Of a stretch of DNA of 35,519 nt, positions 1 through 7,812 are shown piece by piece. Origin of the DNA: Falsiroseomonas sp044341625 (GTDB lineage Bacteria; Pseudomonadota; Alphaproteobacteria; Acetobacterales; Acetobacteraceae); assembly GCA_044341625.1 (NCBI GenBank), contig JBIIRI010000012.1, positions 1-35,519 on the forward strand, written 5' to 3'. Each line of letters opens with the position of its first letter. The stretch's first letter is position 1. The translations under genes were made by a program, and so were the position numbers. Below the pieces are notes generated by a model. The model was not told the DNA's origin and did no database searches. It worked only from the letters and a program-made list of their open reading frames with translations.

Positions 1-126
1 CTGAACGAGGAGAAGGAGGCGGATGAACGCCTGACCCAGTTGGCGGAGCAGCAGGTGAACCCCGCGGCGTTGCGCGGCACCGCCGCCAACGACCCGACCC
101 AAACCAGGAAGGGCAGCGCCGCCTGA
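1..126 (+). CDS. DUF892 / YciE-YciF ferritin-like protein, C-terminal end only
   Basis: This is the last 41 codons of a gene that enters from the left edge, read in frame 1 to the TGA at 124-126. The stretch LNEEKEADERLTQLAEQQVN resembles the closing helix of the DUF892 (YciE/YciF) family, in which this 'DEEK..D..L..LAE..VN' pattern ends the four-helix ferritin-like bundle. Members are often induced by stress, and their biochemical role is poorly defined. The remaining tail is polar and looks disordered. A perfect palindrome follows 7 bases after the stop and probably terminates it. The family call rests on one short helix, so it is likely but not certain. Confidence 0.6.
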   Translation: MNEEKEADERLTQLAEQQVNPAALRGTAANDPTQTRKGSAA

Positions 127-133
127 TAAGGCG

Positions 134-161
134 GGCGGGAGGGCGCCGGCGCCCTCCCGCC
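134..161. terminator. Perfect 28-bp palindrome, bidirectional terminator
   Basis: The arm GGCGGGAGGGCGCC (134-147) is followed directly by its exact reverse complement (148-161). It lies between the stops of two convergent genes, the DUF892 gene and recA, which is where a shared terminator is expected. On the plus strand the sequence after it is CGTGCCTTATT, with only a weak T-run. The symmetry is visible directly; termination is inferred. Confidence 0.7.
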
Positions 162-169
162 GCCGTGCC

Positions 170-1201
170 TTATTCCGCGGCCGCTTCCGATTCCTCCCCG
201 GCGAGCATCGCGCTCGCGAGGCCCGAAGCCTGGGCGCGGATGCGCTTCTCGACGCTTTCGGCCATGGCGGGATTGTCGCGCATGAACTGCTTCGCGTTCT
301 CGCGCCCCTGGCCGATCCGCTGGCTGTCGCAGCTGAACCAGGCGCCCGATTTCTCGACCACGCCGGCCTTGACGCCGAGGTCGATCAGCTCACCCACCTT
401 GCTGATGCCTTCGCCATACATGATGTCGAACTCCACCTGGCGGAACGGCGGCGCCATCTTGTTCTTCACCACCTTCACGCGCGTCTGGTTGCCCGTGGTC
501 GTGTCCCGTTCCTTGATGGCGCCGACGCGGCGGATTTCCATGCGGATCGAGGCGTAGAACTTCAGCGCGTTGCCGCCTGTCGTCGTCTCCGGATTGCCGA
601 ACATCACGCCGATCTTCAGGCGGATCTGGTTCAGGAAGATCAGCAGCGTGTTGGACCGGCTGACAGAGCCCGTCAGCTTCCGCAGCGCCTGGGACATGAG
701 TCGGGCGTGTAGGCCGACATGGCTGTCGCCCATCTCCCCTTCCAGCTCCGCCCGCGGCACCAGCGCCGCGACGCTGTCCACCACCAGCACGTCGATGGCG
801 CCCGACCGGACCAGCGTGTCGCAGATCTCGAGCGCCTGTTCGCCCGCATCCGGCTGGCTGATCAGCAGGTCGTCCACATTCACGCCGAGCTTGCGGGCAT
901 AGCCCGGGTCAAGCGCGTGTTCGGCATCGATGAAGGCGCAGGTGCCGCCGCGCTTCTGCGCTTCGGCGATGGCATGCAGGGCGAGCGTCGTCTTGCCCGA
1001 GCTTTCCGGACCGTAGATCTCGATGATTCGTCCCTTCGGCAGCCCGCCGATGCCGAGCGCGAGGTCGAGGCCGAGCGAGCCGGTCGAGACCACCTCGATC
1101 TCGGCATCGGCGGCCTTGTTGCCCATGCGCATGATCGAGCCCTTGCCGAAGGACCTCTCGATCTGGCTCAGCGCGGCGTCCAGAGCCTTCGTCTTGTCCA
1201 T
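170..1201 (-). CDS. recA: RecA recombinase
   Basis: RecA is the DNA-dependent ATPase that forms the presynaptic filament on single-stranded DNA, drives strand exchange and triggers LexA self-cleavage. The 343-residue protein has the family length. It carries the Walker A motif GPESSGKT (residues 64-71), the Walker B strand ending VLVVDSVAAL, and the usual acidic C-terminus (EESEAAAE). The ATG at 1201 is the only reasonable start: an in-frame TAG lies three codons upstream and GGAAAGGA gives a ribosome binding site. It is transcribed in the same direction as the flagellar gene flgH, but has its own promoter with an SOS box about 180 bp upstream. Identification is secure. Confidence 0.98.
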   Translation of the reverse strand: MDKTKALDAALSQIERSFGKGSIMRMGNKAADAEIEVVSTGSLGLDLALGIGGLPKGRIIEIYGPESSGKTTLALHAIAEAQKRGGTCAFIDAEHALDPGYARKLGVNVDDLLISQPDAGEQALEICDTLVRSGAIDVLVVDSVAALVPRAELEGEMGDSHVGLHARLMSQALRKLTGSVSRSNTLLIFLNQIRLKIGVMFGNPETTTGGNALKFYASIRMEIRRVGAIKERDTTTGNQTRVKVVKNKMAPPFRQVEFDIMYGEGISKVGELIDLGVKAGVVEKSGAWFSCDSQRIGQGRENAKQFMRDNPAMAESVEKRIRAQASGLASAMLAGEESEAAAE

Positions 1202-1350
1202 GGGGCTCTATCCTTTCCCGACATCCCGATACAACCTGCAGGCGAAACGAAGGGGCGAATCACCACTCCGAATCGATGCCCGCCGGCACCTTGCCCGATC
1301 CCGCGCCACCAATCCAAGCGGTGGGCCGCCAGGTCGGGCGCCTGGACCGG

Positions 1351-1379
1351 AGTATGGCCTGCCGGCGGACGATCGACAA
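1351..1379 (-). promoter_or_regulatory. recA promoter (-35 TTGTCG, -10 CATACT)
   Basis: On the minus strand TTGTCG (1379-1374) and CATACT (1356-1351) are separated by exactly 17 bases, a good housekeeping-sigma promoter. Transcription would start near 1344, leaving a 5' leader of about 140 bases before the recA ATG. The SOS box abuts the -35 element, so a bound LexA would block polymerase. The start site is inferred, not mapped. Confidence 0.7.
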
Positions 1380-1394
1380 GAACATTGAGAGAAC
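1380..1394 (-). promoter_or_regulatory. LexA operator (alphaproteobacterial SOS box)
   Basis: The minus strand reads GTTCTCTCAATGTTC, an exact match to the alphaproteobacterial LexA consensus GTTC-N7-GTTC. This direct repeat differs from the palindromic CTGT-N8-ACAG box of enteric bacteria. It ends one base before the -35 hexamer of the recA promoter. Site and spacing are seen directly; LexA control follows from the established consensus. Confidence 0.85.
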
Positions 1395-1412
1395 TTTTAC
1401 ATCTCTCGTGTC

Positions 1413-1437
1413 CCCCGGCAGGCGGCGCGGGCCGGGG
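1413..1437 (-). terminator. Hairpin directly after flgH
   Basis: CCCCGGC (1413-1419) pairs with GCCGGGG (1431-1437) around an 11-base loop, starting two bases past the flgH stop codon. There is no T-run, so it is a weak candidate for ending or attenuating the flgF-G-A-H transcript before recA. The rest of 1202-1412 holds only the recA leader and promoter. Confidence 0.35.
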
Positions 1438-1438
1438 A

Positions 1439-2164
1439 TCAGAACGGCAGGAGGATGTCCAGAAGCTCCTGCCCGTAGCGCGGCCGCTGCACATCGCTGA
1501 TGGTCCCGCGCCCGCCATAGGCGATCCGCGCCTCCGCCAGCCGGTCATGGCGCACCGTGTTGTCGCTGCCGATATCCTGCGGGCGGATGATGCCGCCCAC
1601 GGTCAGCTCGCGCAGCTCGCTGTTCACCCGCACCTGCTGCCGCCCCGTCACCACCAGGTTCCCATTGGGCAGCACCTGCACCACCGTCGCCGCGACCCGC
1701 AGCTGCACCGTCTCGTTCCGTCGGATGCTGCCGGAGCCGAGCGCGCTGTGCTCGCCGTTGGCCTGGACCAGGCGGGCCGGGTCGATCGTGTTGGGCAGGA
1801 TGCTGGTCAGCGCGGATTCCAGCCCCAGCATGCGCGGCATGCCGAAGGTGCTCGATCCCTCCCGCTCGCGCTCCGTCTCATTGGTCAGCTGCGCCTGGTC
1901 CTGGATCGAGACCAATACCGTCACCAGGTCGCCCGGCGAGGCCGCGCGCTGGTCGCGCAGGAAGGTGCGGCTGCCCTGGCGCCAGAGCGAATTGCCCCCG
2001 GAGGTCGGCGCGGAGGCCGCCGGCACCGGCATGCTGACCGGCCGCCAGCTGGGATCCTCCGTCGGGTTGGTGATGGCCGCGAGCGCCGGCGGCCGGCCGA
2101 CCTCCGACAAACGCTCGCAAGCGCCGAGCAGCGGCAGCGCGAGCAGCAACAGACCGAGCCTCAT
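1439..2164 (-). CDS. flgH: Flagellar L-ring protein FlgH
   Basis: FlgH is the outer-membrane lipoprotein that forms the L-ring around the flagellar rod. The 241-residue protein opens with a lipoprotein signal, and the lipobox LGAC puts the acylated cysteine at residue 16. Family blocks follow: GDLVTVLVSI, NGNLVVTGRQQVRVNSE and GGIIRPQDI. The C-terminus ends in the hydrophobic LLDILLPF expected of FlgH. It overlaps the end of flgA by 4 bases (ATGA), so the two are translationally coupled. It is the last gene of the minus-strand operon flgF-flgG-flgA-flgH. Confidence 0.96.
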   Translation of the reverse strand: MRLGLLLLALPLLGACERLSEVGRPPALAAITNPTEDPSWRPVSMPVPAASAPTSGGNSLWRQGSRTFLRDQRAASPGDLVTVLVSIQDQAQLTNETEREREGSSTFGMPRMLGLESALTSILPNTIDPARLVQANGEHSALGSGSIRRNETVQLRVAATVVQVLPNGNLVVTGRQQVRVNSELRELTVGGIIRPQDIGSDNTVRHDRLAEARIAYGGRGTISDVQRPRYGQELLDILLPF

Positions 2165-3084
2165 CGGACACCTCCCACACGCACGCGCCCTGGCGCGATG
2201 ACGGCCGCCTCCACCACGGCGCGGGTCGCCAGGTTCATCACCGGCACGGTCGCGCCGCGACCGGCCGCCTCCATCGCGCGGCCCTGGGCGGTCAGCACCA
2301 TGCCCGGCACCTCGAAGACCATCGTCACCGTCTGCCCGCGCTCCACGGCGGCGGGCGCGGCGAGATCGGCAAGCAGCAGCGGCTGGTCGGGCGCGGCGGG
2401 GCGGCGCAGCGCCTGGCCGACCACCCCTTCCTCCGCCTGCGCCGCGCCGGGCCGCAGGCGAGACGCCGGCACGCGGACCAGCCGCACATCCTGCGCCCGC
2501 ACGATTTCCCCAGGCGCCATGCGGCGCGCGGCGACCAGCATCGGCACTGTCGGCACGACGCGCCCCGCGACACGCAGGCGCTGCGCCGGCGCGCCCTCCG
2601 CCATCACGGCGAGCGTCGCGGTGAACCGCCCGCCGGCGGCATCCAGAACGGCCCCTTCCACCGTCACCTGGACGAAGGCCCGTTCCGGTACCATCGGCGC
2701 GGCGAAGGGCAGCAGGTCGAGCTCCGCCGCCTCATCCAGCCCCTGGCCGCGCAGGGCGGCGCGGAGCGCGAGCAGCATCTCCTCCCGCCCCAGCGCACGG
2801 CCGGGGCGTTCCAGCACCGCGCGTTCCGTGCCCGCCACCGGGCGCCAGGCGATGCCATTGGCGCGCGCGATGGCGGCGAGTTGCGCGGCTTCCACCACCA
2901 GCCGCCCGCCCGGCGCCGGGGCGGGGCCGAGCACGGTCGCGCCGCGCGTGCCGGGATTGTCGAACAGGTCGCCCAACCGCACCACCGCATCGTCCACCGT
3001 GACGAAGGGCCGCACGGCCACCATCTCCGCCTGCGCCGGCGCGGCGGCGAGCAGCAGGACAGCAAGGATCGCCCGCATCGCCAT
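2161..3084 (-). CDS. flgA: Flagellar P-ring assembly chaperone FlgA
   Basis: FlgA is a periplasmic chaperone that helps FlgI assemble into the P-ring. An N-terminal secretion signal (hydrophobic AILAVLLLAAAPAQA, cleavage after AQA) precedes a long N-terminal part. The C-terminal half carries the SAF-type fold seen in FlgA, with APDQPLLLADL, QTVTMVFEVPGMVLTAQGRAM and VMNL. At about 307 residues it is longer than the roughly 220 of enteric FlgA, as is common in alphaproteobacteria. The start is ambiguous: GTG 3087, ATG 3084 (overlapping the flgG stop as TGATG) and ATG 3078 are in frame; the coupled ATG at 3084 was chosen. Confidence 0.92.
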   Translation of the reverse strand: MAMRAILAVLLLAAAPAQAEMVAVRPFVTVDDAVVRLGDLFDNPGTRGATVLGPAPAPGGRLVVEAAQLAAIARANGIAWRPVAGTERAVLERPGRALGREEMLLALRAALRGQGLDEAAELDLLPFAAPMVPERAFVQVTVEGAVLDAAGGRFTATLAVMAEGAPAQRLRVAGRVVPTVPMLVAARRMAPGEIVRAQDVRLVRVPASRLRPGAAQAEEGVVGQALRRPAAPDQPLLLADLAAPAAVERGQTVTMVFEVPGMVLTAQGRAMEAAGRGATVPVMNLATRAVVEAAVIAPGRVRVGGVR

Positions 3085-3869
3085 CACCGCAGCCGCGACA
3101 GCGTCGAAAGCATCTCGTCGCTGGCCGAGATCACGCGGCTGTTCATCTCATAGGCGCGCTGCGCGGTGATCAGATTCGTGATCTCCTGCACCACATTCAC
3201 ATTCGACGTCTCGACGAAGCCCTGCAGCACCTGGCCATAGCCCGGCGCGCCGGGCGCGCCCTGCTGCGGGTCGCCCGAGCCGGGGGTGGCGAGCAGAAGA
3301 TTGTCGCCGATGGCTTCCAGCCCGCCTTCATTGGCGAAGATCGCCAGCTGGATCTGGCCCACATTCTGCGGCGCGATCTGGCCATCGATCTTCGCCAGCA
3401 CCTCGCCGGTCGCGTTGATCGTCACGTCGGTCGCGTTGGCGGGAATGGTGATGCCAGGCTGCACCACGAAGCCATCCGCCGTCACCAGCACGCCTTCGGG
3501 CGACAGCGCGAAGGTGCCGTCGCGGCTATAGGCGGTCTCGCCAGTCGGCAGCTGCACTTGGAAATAGCCATTGCCGCGGATCGCGATGTCGAAGCGGTTG
3601 CCGGTCTGCGACAGGCTGCCCTGTTCGGAAATGCGGTAGACCGCGCCGGTCTTGACCCCGAGCCCGACCTGCGCGCCGGACGGCAGGACAGAGCCCGTAT
3701 CCGCCGATTGCGAGCCCACGCGGCGCAGGTTCTGGTAAAGCAGGTCCTGGAATTCCGCGCGCCGGCGCTTGTAGCCGGTGGTGCTCATATTCGCGATGTT
3801 GTTGGAGATGACCTCGACATTCGTCTGCTGGGCCATCATGCCGGTGCCGGCGATGTGCAGGGATCGCAT
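3084..3869 (-). CDS. flgG: Flagellar distal rod protein FlgG
   Basis: FlgG forms the distal rod that passes through the P and L rings. The 261-residue protein has the rod/hook N-terminal signature (NVEVISNNIANMSTTGYK), the central FlgG/FlgE-type domain (GNGYFQVQLPTGETAYSRDG) and the C-terminal coiled segment (YEMNSRVISASDEMLSTLSRL). Its length matches the 260-262 residues usual for FlgG. GAGGAA about 10 bases before ATG 3869 serves as the ribosome binding site. It lies 66 bases downstream of flgF and overlaps the start of flgA. Confidence 0.97.
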   Translation of the reverse strand: MRSLHIAGTGMMAQQTNVEVISNNIANMSTTGYKRRRAEFQDLLYQNLRRVGSQSADTGSVLPSGAQVGLGVKTGAVYRISEQGSLSQTGNRFDIAIRGNGYFQVQLPTGETAYSRDGTFALSPEGVLVTADGFVVQPGITIPANATDVTINATGEVLAKIDGQIAPQNVGQIQLAIFANEGGLEAIGDNLLLATPGSGDPQQGAPGAPGYGQVLQGFVETSNVNVVQEITNLITAQRAYEMNSRVISASDEMLSTLSRLR

Positions 3870-3935
3870 GTCAGAAATTCCTCATGCGGCAGGGTGCCAG
3901 GCCGTGTTGGTCGTTCGGGGTCATGTCGATGCTCC

Positions 3936-4682
3936 TCAACGGCGCCGCAGGATGCGATCGACGGCGGAGCCAAGCCGCTCGCCTTCCCGCTCCGCCATCT
4001 GGGCGACGAACTGGAAGTGGCGCATCTCATCCGTCATGCGCGTCAGCTCGAGCACGGGGCGGACATTACTGCCCTCCATCGTGCCCTGCATCACGCCGGG
4101 GCGCGCCACGACGCGCGGCTGCATGTCGCCGGGCGCGGCCAGGTTGCGGTCGCCTTCCGCGGTCAGGCGCTGGGCATCGTCGAAGCGGACGATGCGGAAC
4201 TGCCCGATCGGCCCGGCCTCCGTCACCACCGAACCATCGCCGCGGATATCGATGCGCGCGGTGCCGGGCGCGACGCGAAGGGGCCGCCCGGCCACATCCA
4301 GGGCGGGGTTGCCCTCCGGGTCCACCACCTGACCCTCGGGGTCCAGCGTGAAGCGGCCGGCGCGGGTGTAGCGTTCCCCGCGCGGCGTCTCGATGACGAA
4401 ATGCGCCTCCCGGTCGCCCAGCGCGAGGTCGAGCGGATTGCCGGTGGTCTGCAGCGGCGCCGGCGCATCCTCGCGCCAGGTCGCGCGGTCCTGGGTGAGC
4501 GCGATGTCGCGCCCGCCCGGCGGCATGTCGGCGCGTTGCTGGCGTTCCAGCACCGTGCCGAATAGCGGGCGATGCGCGCGGAAGCCGGGCGTGTCGGCAT
4601 TCGCGATGTTGTTCGCCGTCACCGCCGTGGCGCGCTGCGCGGCGACAAGGCGAGAGAGAACGATGTAGCCAGGGCTGTCCAT
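3936..4682 (-). CDS. flgF: Flagellar proximal rod protein FlgF
   Basis: FlgF is a proximal rod subunit of the flagellar axial family. The protein (248 residues from ATG 4682) begins MDSPGYIVLSRLVAAQRA, as FlgF proteins do, followed by NNIANADTPGFRA and the mid-domain FVIETPRGERYTRAGRF. It ends with the helical tail MTDEMRHFQFVAQMAE. An in-frame ATG at 4718 exists, but it would add a basic leader that lacks similarity and would start at or before the expected transcription start. AAGGCG precedes 4682 at a normal distance. It is the first gene of the operon, 32 bases below the expected start of the sigma-54 transcript. Confidence 0.94.
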   Translation of the reverse strand: MDSPGYIVLSRLVAAQRATAVTANNIANADTPGFRAHRPLFGTVLERQQRADMPPGGRDIALTQDRATWREDAPAPLQTTGNPLDLALGDREAHFVIETPRGERYTRAGRFTLDPEGQVVDPEGNPALDVAGRPLRVAPGTARIDIRGDGSVVTEAGPIGQFRIVRFDDAQRLTAEGDRNLAAPGDMQPRVVARPGVMQGTMEGSNVRPVLELTRMTDEMRHFQFVAQMAEREGERLGSAVDRILRRR

Positions 4683-4725
4683 GGATCGCCTTCGCTGGGG
4701 CTGTCGAAATCCTGACACCCCGACC

Positions 4726-4740
4726 GCAAGCCCCGTGCCA
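4726..4740 (-). promoter_or_regulatory. Sigma-54 (RpoN) promoter of flgF-flgG-flgA-flgH
   Basis: The minus strand reads TGGCACGGGGCTTGC. This fits the RpoN consensus TGGCAC-N5-TTGC, with exactly 10 bases between the invariant GG (-24) and GC (-12). Transcription should start near 4714, about 32 bases before the flgF ATG. Sigma-54 control of rod and ring genes is established in Caulobacter, where it works with FlbD and FliX; a fliX gene lies at 20749-21165. No clear enhancer site was recognised. Confidence 0.88.
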
Positions 4741-4886
4741 CGCCGCAGCGGCGCGGCCGCGCCCGCTTTTGCCGCGCGACCGGCAAGAATTGCCCCTGGC
4801 CGGAAGCAGGTGCCCCCAGTCGCAAGGCTTCCTTAAGGGCTCCCGCGCCAGAGTGCCGCCGTTCTGCAGGAGGCGGACGACCAAGC

Positions 4887-5447
4887 ATGGCGGCTCAGGA
4901 CGAGAAGAAGGATGCGGCGCTTGCCGAAGAAACGGCGACGGCCGCCCCGAAGAAGGGCGGCAAGAAGAAGCTTGTCCTCATCGCGCTCCCCGTCCTGCTG
5001 ATCGGCGCGATCGCCGGCCTTTGGTTCGGCGGCATCCTGCCGCCGCTGCTCGGCATGGGGGGCCCGACGCCGGACGCGGCGACCGCCGCTGCCGCCGAAG
5101 CTCCCGCACAAGCGCCGCAGCCCGCCTTCATCGACCTGCCGGAGATCGTCGCCAACCTGAACGCACCGGGCCGACGCCAGAGCTTCGTGCGGCTGCGCGC
5201 AAGGCTCGAGGTGAGCCGCACGGAGGATGTCGCCGCGGTCACCGCCGCGATGCCGCGGCTGGTCGACCTCTTCGCCACCTACCTGCGCGAAGTTCGGCCG
5301 GAGGAGTTGCGCGGCAGCGCCGGGTCCCAGCGCCTGCGGGAGGAGCTGATGGCGCGCGCCACCATCGCGATCGCGCCCGAAGCCCGCGCGGACCGCCCGC
5401 CGCCGCGCGTCACCGACGTGCTCTTTGTGGAGATCCTGGTCCAGTGA
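4887..5447 (+). CDS. fliL: Flagellar basal-body-associated protein FliL
   Basis: FliL is a single-pass inner-membrane protein that surrounds the stator units and supports motor torque. The 186-residue protein has a short lysine-rich cytoplasmic start, one membrane segment (about residues 28-48, KLVLIALPVLLIGAIAGLWF), an Ala/Pro linker and a periplasmic FliL domain. That domain shows FIDLPEIVANLN, SFVRLRARLEV and the closing VTDVLFVEILVQ. GGAGG lies 13 bases before the ATG. It is first in fliL-fliM-DUF6468-motE and divergent from flgF. No sigma-54 site was found on this strand; a lone TTAA near 4834 is too little to claim a CtrA box. Confidence 0.94.
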   Translation: MAAQDEKKDAALAEETATAAPKKGGKKKLVLIALPVLLIGAIAGLWFGGILPPLLGMGGPTPDAATAAAAEAPAQAPQPAFIDLPEIVANLNAPGRRQSFVRLRARLEVSRTEDVAAVTAAMPRLVDLFATYLREVRPEELRGSAGSQRLREELMARATIAIAPEARADRPPPRVTDVLFVEILVQ

Positions 5448-5464
5448 GCGGCACCGAGGACGAC

Positions 5465-6556
5465 ATGGCCGCCGCCTGGGGCGCGGCGCTCGACCAGGAA
5501 GCGGCCGAGCAGGCCCAAGGGGACGGAACGGCGGACGCAGCATCGGGCGCGGCAACCGGCGGGCCTGCCCCCGCAGCGACACGGGTGCTGAACCAGGCGG
5601 AGATCGACAGCCTGCTCGGCTTCGATTCCGGCCCTGCCCACGGCAAGTCGCAGAGCGGCATAGAGCGCATCATCTCCTCGGGCCTCGTCGCCTATGAACG
5701 CCTGCCGATCCTGGAGATCGTCTTCGACCGCCTCGTGCGCCTGATGACGACGACGCTGCGCAACTTCACCTCGGACAATGTCGAGATCTCGATCGACGCG
5801 ATGGCGTCGCAGCGCTTCGGCGACTACCTGAACTCCATCCCCCTGCCCGCCATGCTCGCGGTCTTCAAGGCGGAGCAGTGGGACAATTATGGCCTGATCG
5901 TCGTCGATTCCGCGTTGATCTACTCGGTGGTGGACGTCCTGCTCGGCGGGCGGCGCGGGACGGCGGCGATGCGGATCGAGGGGCGCCCCTACACAACGAT
6001 CGAGCGCACGCTGGTCGAACGGTTGATCGGGGTCGTGCTCAATGACCTCCAGACCGCCTTCCAGCCGATCTGCGACGTGACCTTCCGCTTCGACCGGCTG
6101 GAGGTGAACCCCCGGTTCGCCGCCATCTCCCGCCTTTCGAATGCCGTCGTCGTCAGCCGCATGCGGATCGAGATGGAGGATCGCGGCGGCCGCATCGAGG
6201 TTCTTCTGCCCTATGCCACGCTCGAGCCAGTGCGCGAATTGCTGCTGCAGCAGTTCATGGGCGAGCGCTTCGGCCGCGACTCCATCTGGGAGACGCACTT
6301 GGCCGAGGAGTTGCGCCACACGGATGTCGCACTCGACGTCGTTCTGGACCAGCAGATGATGCAGCTGCGCCAGGTGCTGGACCTCAAGATCGGGGATCGG
6401 ATCGTGCTGTCCTCCCCGCCCGGCGCACCGGTCACGCTGCGCTGCGGCGAAGTCCCCCTGTTCCGGGCGCAACTCGGCAAGCGGGAAACCCGCCTCGCGG
6501 TACGGATCGACACCGTGCGTCGGCGACCGGTGCTGCCGACGGAGCAGGCCGCATGA
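5465..6556 (+). CDS. fliM: Flagellar motor switch protein FliM
   Basis: FliM is the C-ring subunit that binds phosphorylated CheY and reverses the motor. The 363-residue protein carries the CheY-binding peptide LNQAEIDSLLG at residues 42-52. The CheC-like middle domain (from about 65 to 260) and the C-terminal SpoA/FliN-like domain (VALDVVLDQQMMQLRQVLDL onward) follow. ATG 5465 was chosen because GAGG precedes it at a good distance. A GTG at 5444 overlapping the fliL stop is possible and would add seven residues. It overlaps the next gene by 4 bases. An unusually Ala/Gly-rich leader precedes the CheY-binding peptide. Confidence 0.95.
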   Translation: MAAAWGAALDQEAAEQAQGDGTADAASGAATGGPAPAATRVLNQAEIDSLLGFDSGPAHGKSQSGIERIISSGLVAYERLPILEIVFDRLVRLMTTTLRNFTSDNVEISIDAMASQRFGDYLNSIPLPAMLAVFKAEQWDNYGLIVVDSALIYSVVDVLLGGRRGTAAMRIEGRPYTTIERTLVERLIGVVLNDLQTAFQPICDVTFRFDRLEVNPRFAAISRLSNAVVVSRMRIEMEDRGGRIEVLLPYATLEPVRELLLQQFMGERFGRDSIWETHLAEELRHTDVALDVVLDQQMMQLRQVLDLKIGDRIVLSSPPGAPVTLRCGEVPLFRAQLGKRETRLAVRIDTVRRRPVLPTEQAA

Positions 6557-7020
6557 CCACGCTGGAATGGATCGCCACCGGGATTCTCGTCACCCTTCTG
6601 CTCGCGCTGCTGCCGATGGGCTGGCGTCTCGAGCGCCGCATCGCCTTGCTGCGGCGCGAGGGCAGCGGGCTCGCGGAAGGCGCGGAAAGCCTGGTGCAGG
6701 CGACCAGCGCCGCCGAGACCGCGCTGGCGCGGCTGCGCGCCACGGCGGAAGGCGCGGGCCGCACGGTGGCGGAACGCGTGGCCGTGGCGGAAAAGCTGCG
6801 CGACGACCTGGCCTTCCTGGTGGAACGCGCGGAAACGCTCGCCGACCGGCTCGACGGGCTGGTGCGGGACGCCCGGCCGCTGGCGGCCGAGGCCCCGGCC
6901 ACGCCGTCCGCGCCAACTGGACCGGCTGCGCCAGCTGTCCCCGCCGCCGGCGGCTCCGCCGTCGCCGCGCTCAGCCAGGCGGAGCGTGAATTGCTGCGCG
7001 CCCTGAAGGGCCTGCGCTGA
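6553..7020 (+). CDS. DUF6468 / PflI-like flagellar membrane protein
   Basis: This 155-residue protein has one N-terminal membrane segment (TTLEWIATGILVTLLLALLPM), a basic stretch, and a cytoplasmic coiled-coil region of about 80 residues. The coiled coil is followed by a Pro/Ala linker and a short C-terminal helix (LSQAERELLRALKGLR). This layout directly after fliM matches the alphaproteobacterial DUF6468 family, to which I believe Caulobacter PflI (a flagellar positioning protein) belongs. That link is from memory and not checked. It overlaps fliM by 4 bases (ATGA) and is followed two bases later by the motE-like gene. Confidence 0.65.
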   Translation: MTTLEWIATGILVTLLLALLPMGWRLERRIALLRREGSGLAEGAESLVQATSAAETALARLRATAEGAGRTVAERVAVAEKLRDDLAFLVERAETLADRLDGLVRDARPLAAEAPATPSAPTGPAAPAVPAAGGSAVAALSQAERELLRALKGLR

Positions 7021-7021
7021 G

Positions 7022-7732
7022 ATGCGCATCAGCATCCGCCTGCTGCCGCTTGCGTTGGCCGGTGCCGCCCTGCTCGTGCTGGTGAAGGCCGAGCGGATGG
7101 TCGCGCCGTTCTGGGCCGCTTCGCCCGAAGCCCCGCGCGGCGCCGCGCCGCCGCGTGCCGCCCCGATGGCGGCGCTCGCCCAGCCCGCGCCCGCCCAGCC
7201 CACCCCCGCGCAACCCACCCCCGCGCAACCCAGCCCCGCCTCTGCGGCGCCCGCAGCGACAGCGCCCGCAGCCGCGGCGCCCACGGGGCCGGAAGCCGCG
7301 GCGGAGCGGGCCTTGCTCGAATCCCTCCGCGCCCGCCGGGCCGAGATCGACGCCCGTCAGGCCGCCGCGACGCAGCGCGAGCAGCTCGTCACCGCCGCGG
7401 AGCGGCGCCTGGCACAGCGGGTCGAGGAACTGACGGCGCTGCAGGCCCGGCTGGAGACGCTGGAACGCGAACGCGCGCAGCGCGAGGAAGCCGGCCTGCG
7501 CGGCCTGGTGCGGCTGTACGAGGGCATGCGCCCACGGGATGCGGCGGCGATCTTCGACGATCTCGAAATGCCGGTCCTGGTACCGATCGTCGACCGCATG
7601 CGTGAAGCGCGCGCCGCCCCGGTGATGGCGGCGATGCGCCCCGAACGCGCCCGCGCGCTGACGGCGGAACTCACGAAGCTGCGCGCGGAGCGGCTCGATC
7701 AGGAACGGGCGGATCGTGGGGCGGCACGCTGA
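7022..7732 (+). CDS. MotE-like flagellar protein with MgtE N-terminal-type domain
   Basis: MotE-type proteins are periplasmic and work with the motor: in rhizobia MotE acts as a chaperone for MotC. The 236-residue protein has an N-terminal signal or anchor (LLPLALAGAALLVLVKA), then a Pro/Ala/Gln-rich linker built on an AQPTP repeat (about residues 54-72). A long coiled coil follows (about 95-160), then a C-terminal domain resembling the MgtE N-terminal fold (GLVRLYEGMRPRDAAAIFDD). It sits in the fliL-fliM operon. The assignment rests on architecture and location; other MgtE-N proteins look alike. Confidence 0.75.
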   Translation: MRISIRLLPLALAGAALLVLVKAERMVAPFWAASPEAPRGAAPPRAAPMAALAQPAPAQPTPAQPTPAQPSPASAAPAATAPAAAAPTGPEAAAERALLESLRARRAEIDARQAAATQREQLVTAAERRLAQRVEELTALQARLETLERERAQREEAGLRGLVRLYEGMRPRDAAAIFDDLEMPVLVPIVDRMREARAAPVMAAMRPERARALTAELTKLRAERLDQERADRGAAR

Positions 7733-7812
7733 ACGAATCGCGCGTTTGCGATCCGTTCACCGCAACGCACTAGGTTCGGCATCCGCGCCGGAACACCGGA
7801 GGCGCTCCGCAA

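Noticed and set aside
719..3169. 816-codon open frame on the plus strand across recA, flgH and flgA
   Set aside because: It lies wholly opposite well-identified genes, has an arginine/alanine-rich composition typical of GC-rich antisense frames, and shows no family pattern.
4787..4804. Additional sigma-54 site near fliL
   Set aside because: A GG-N10-GC arrangement exists on the minus strand, but its -24 part is AGGGGC rather than TGGCAC and it points toward flgF, which already has a consensus site.
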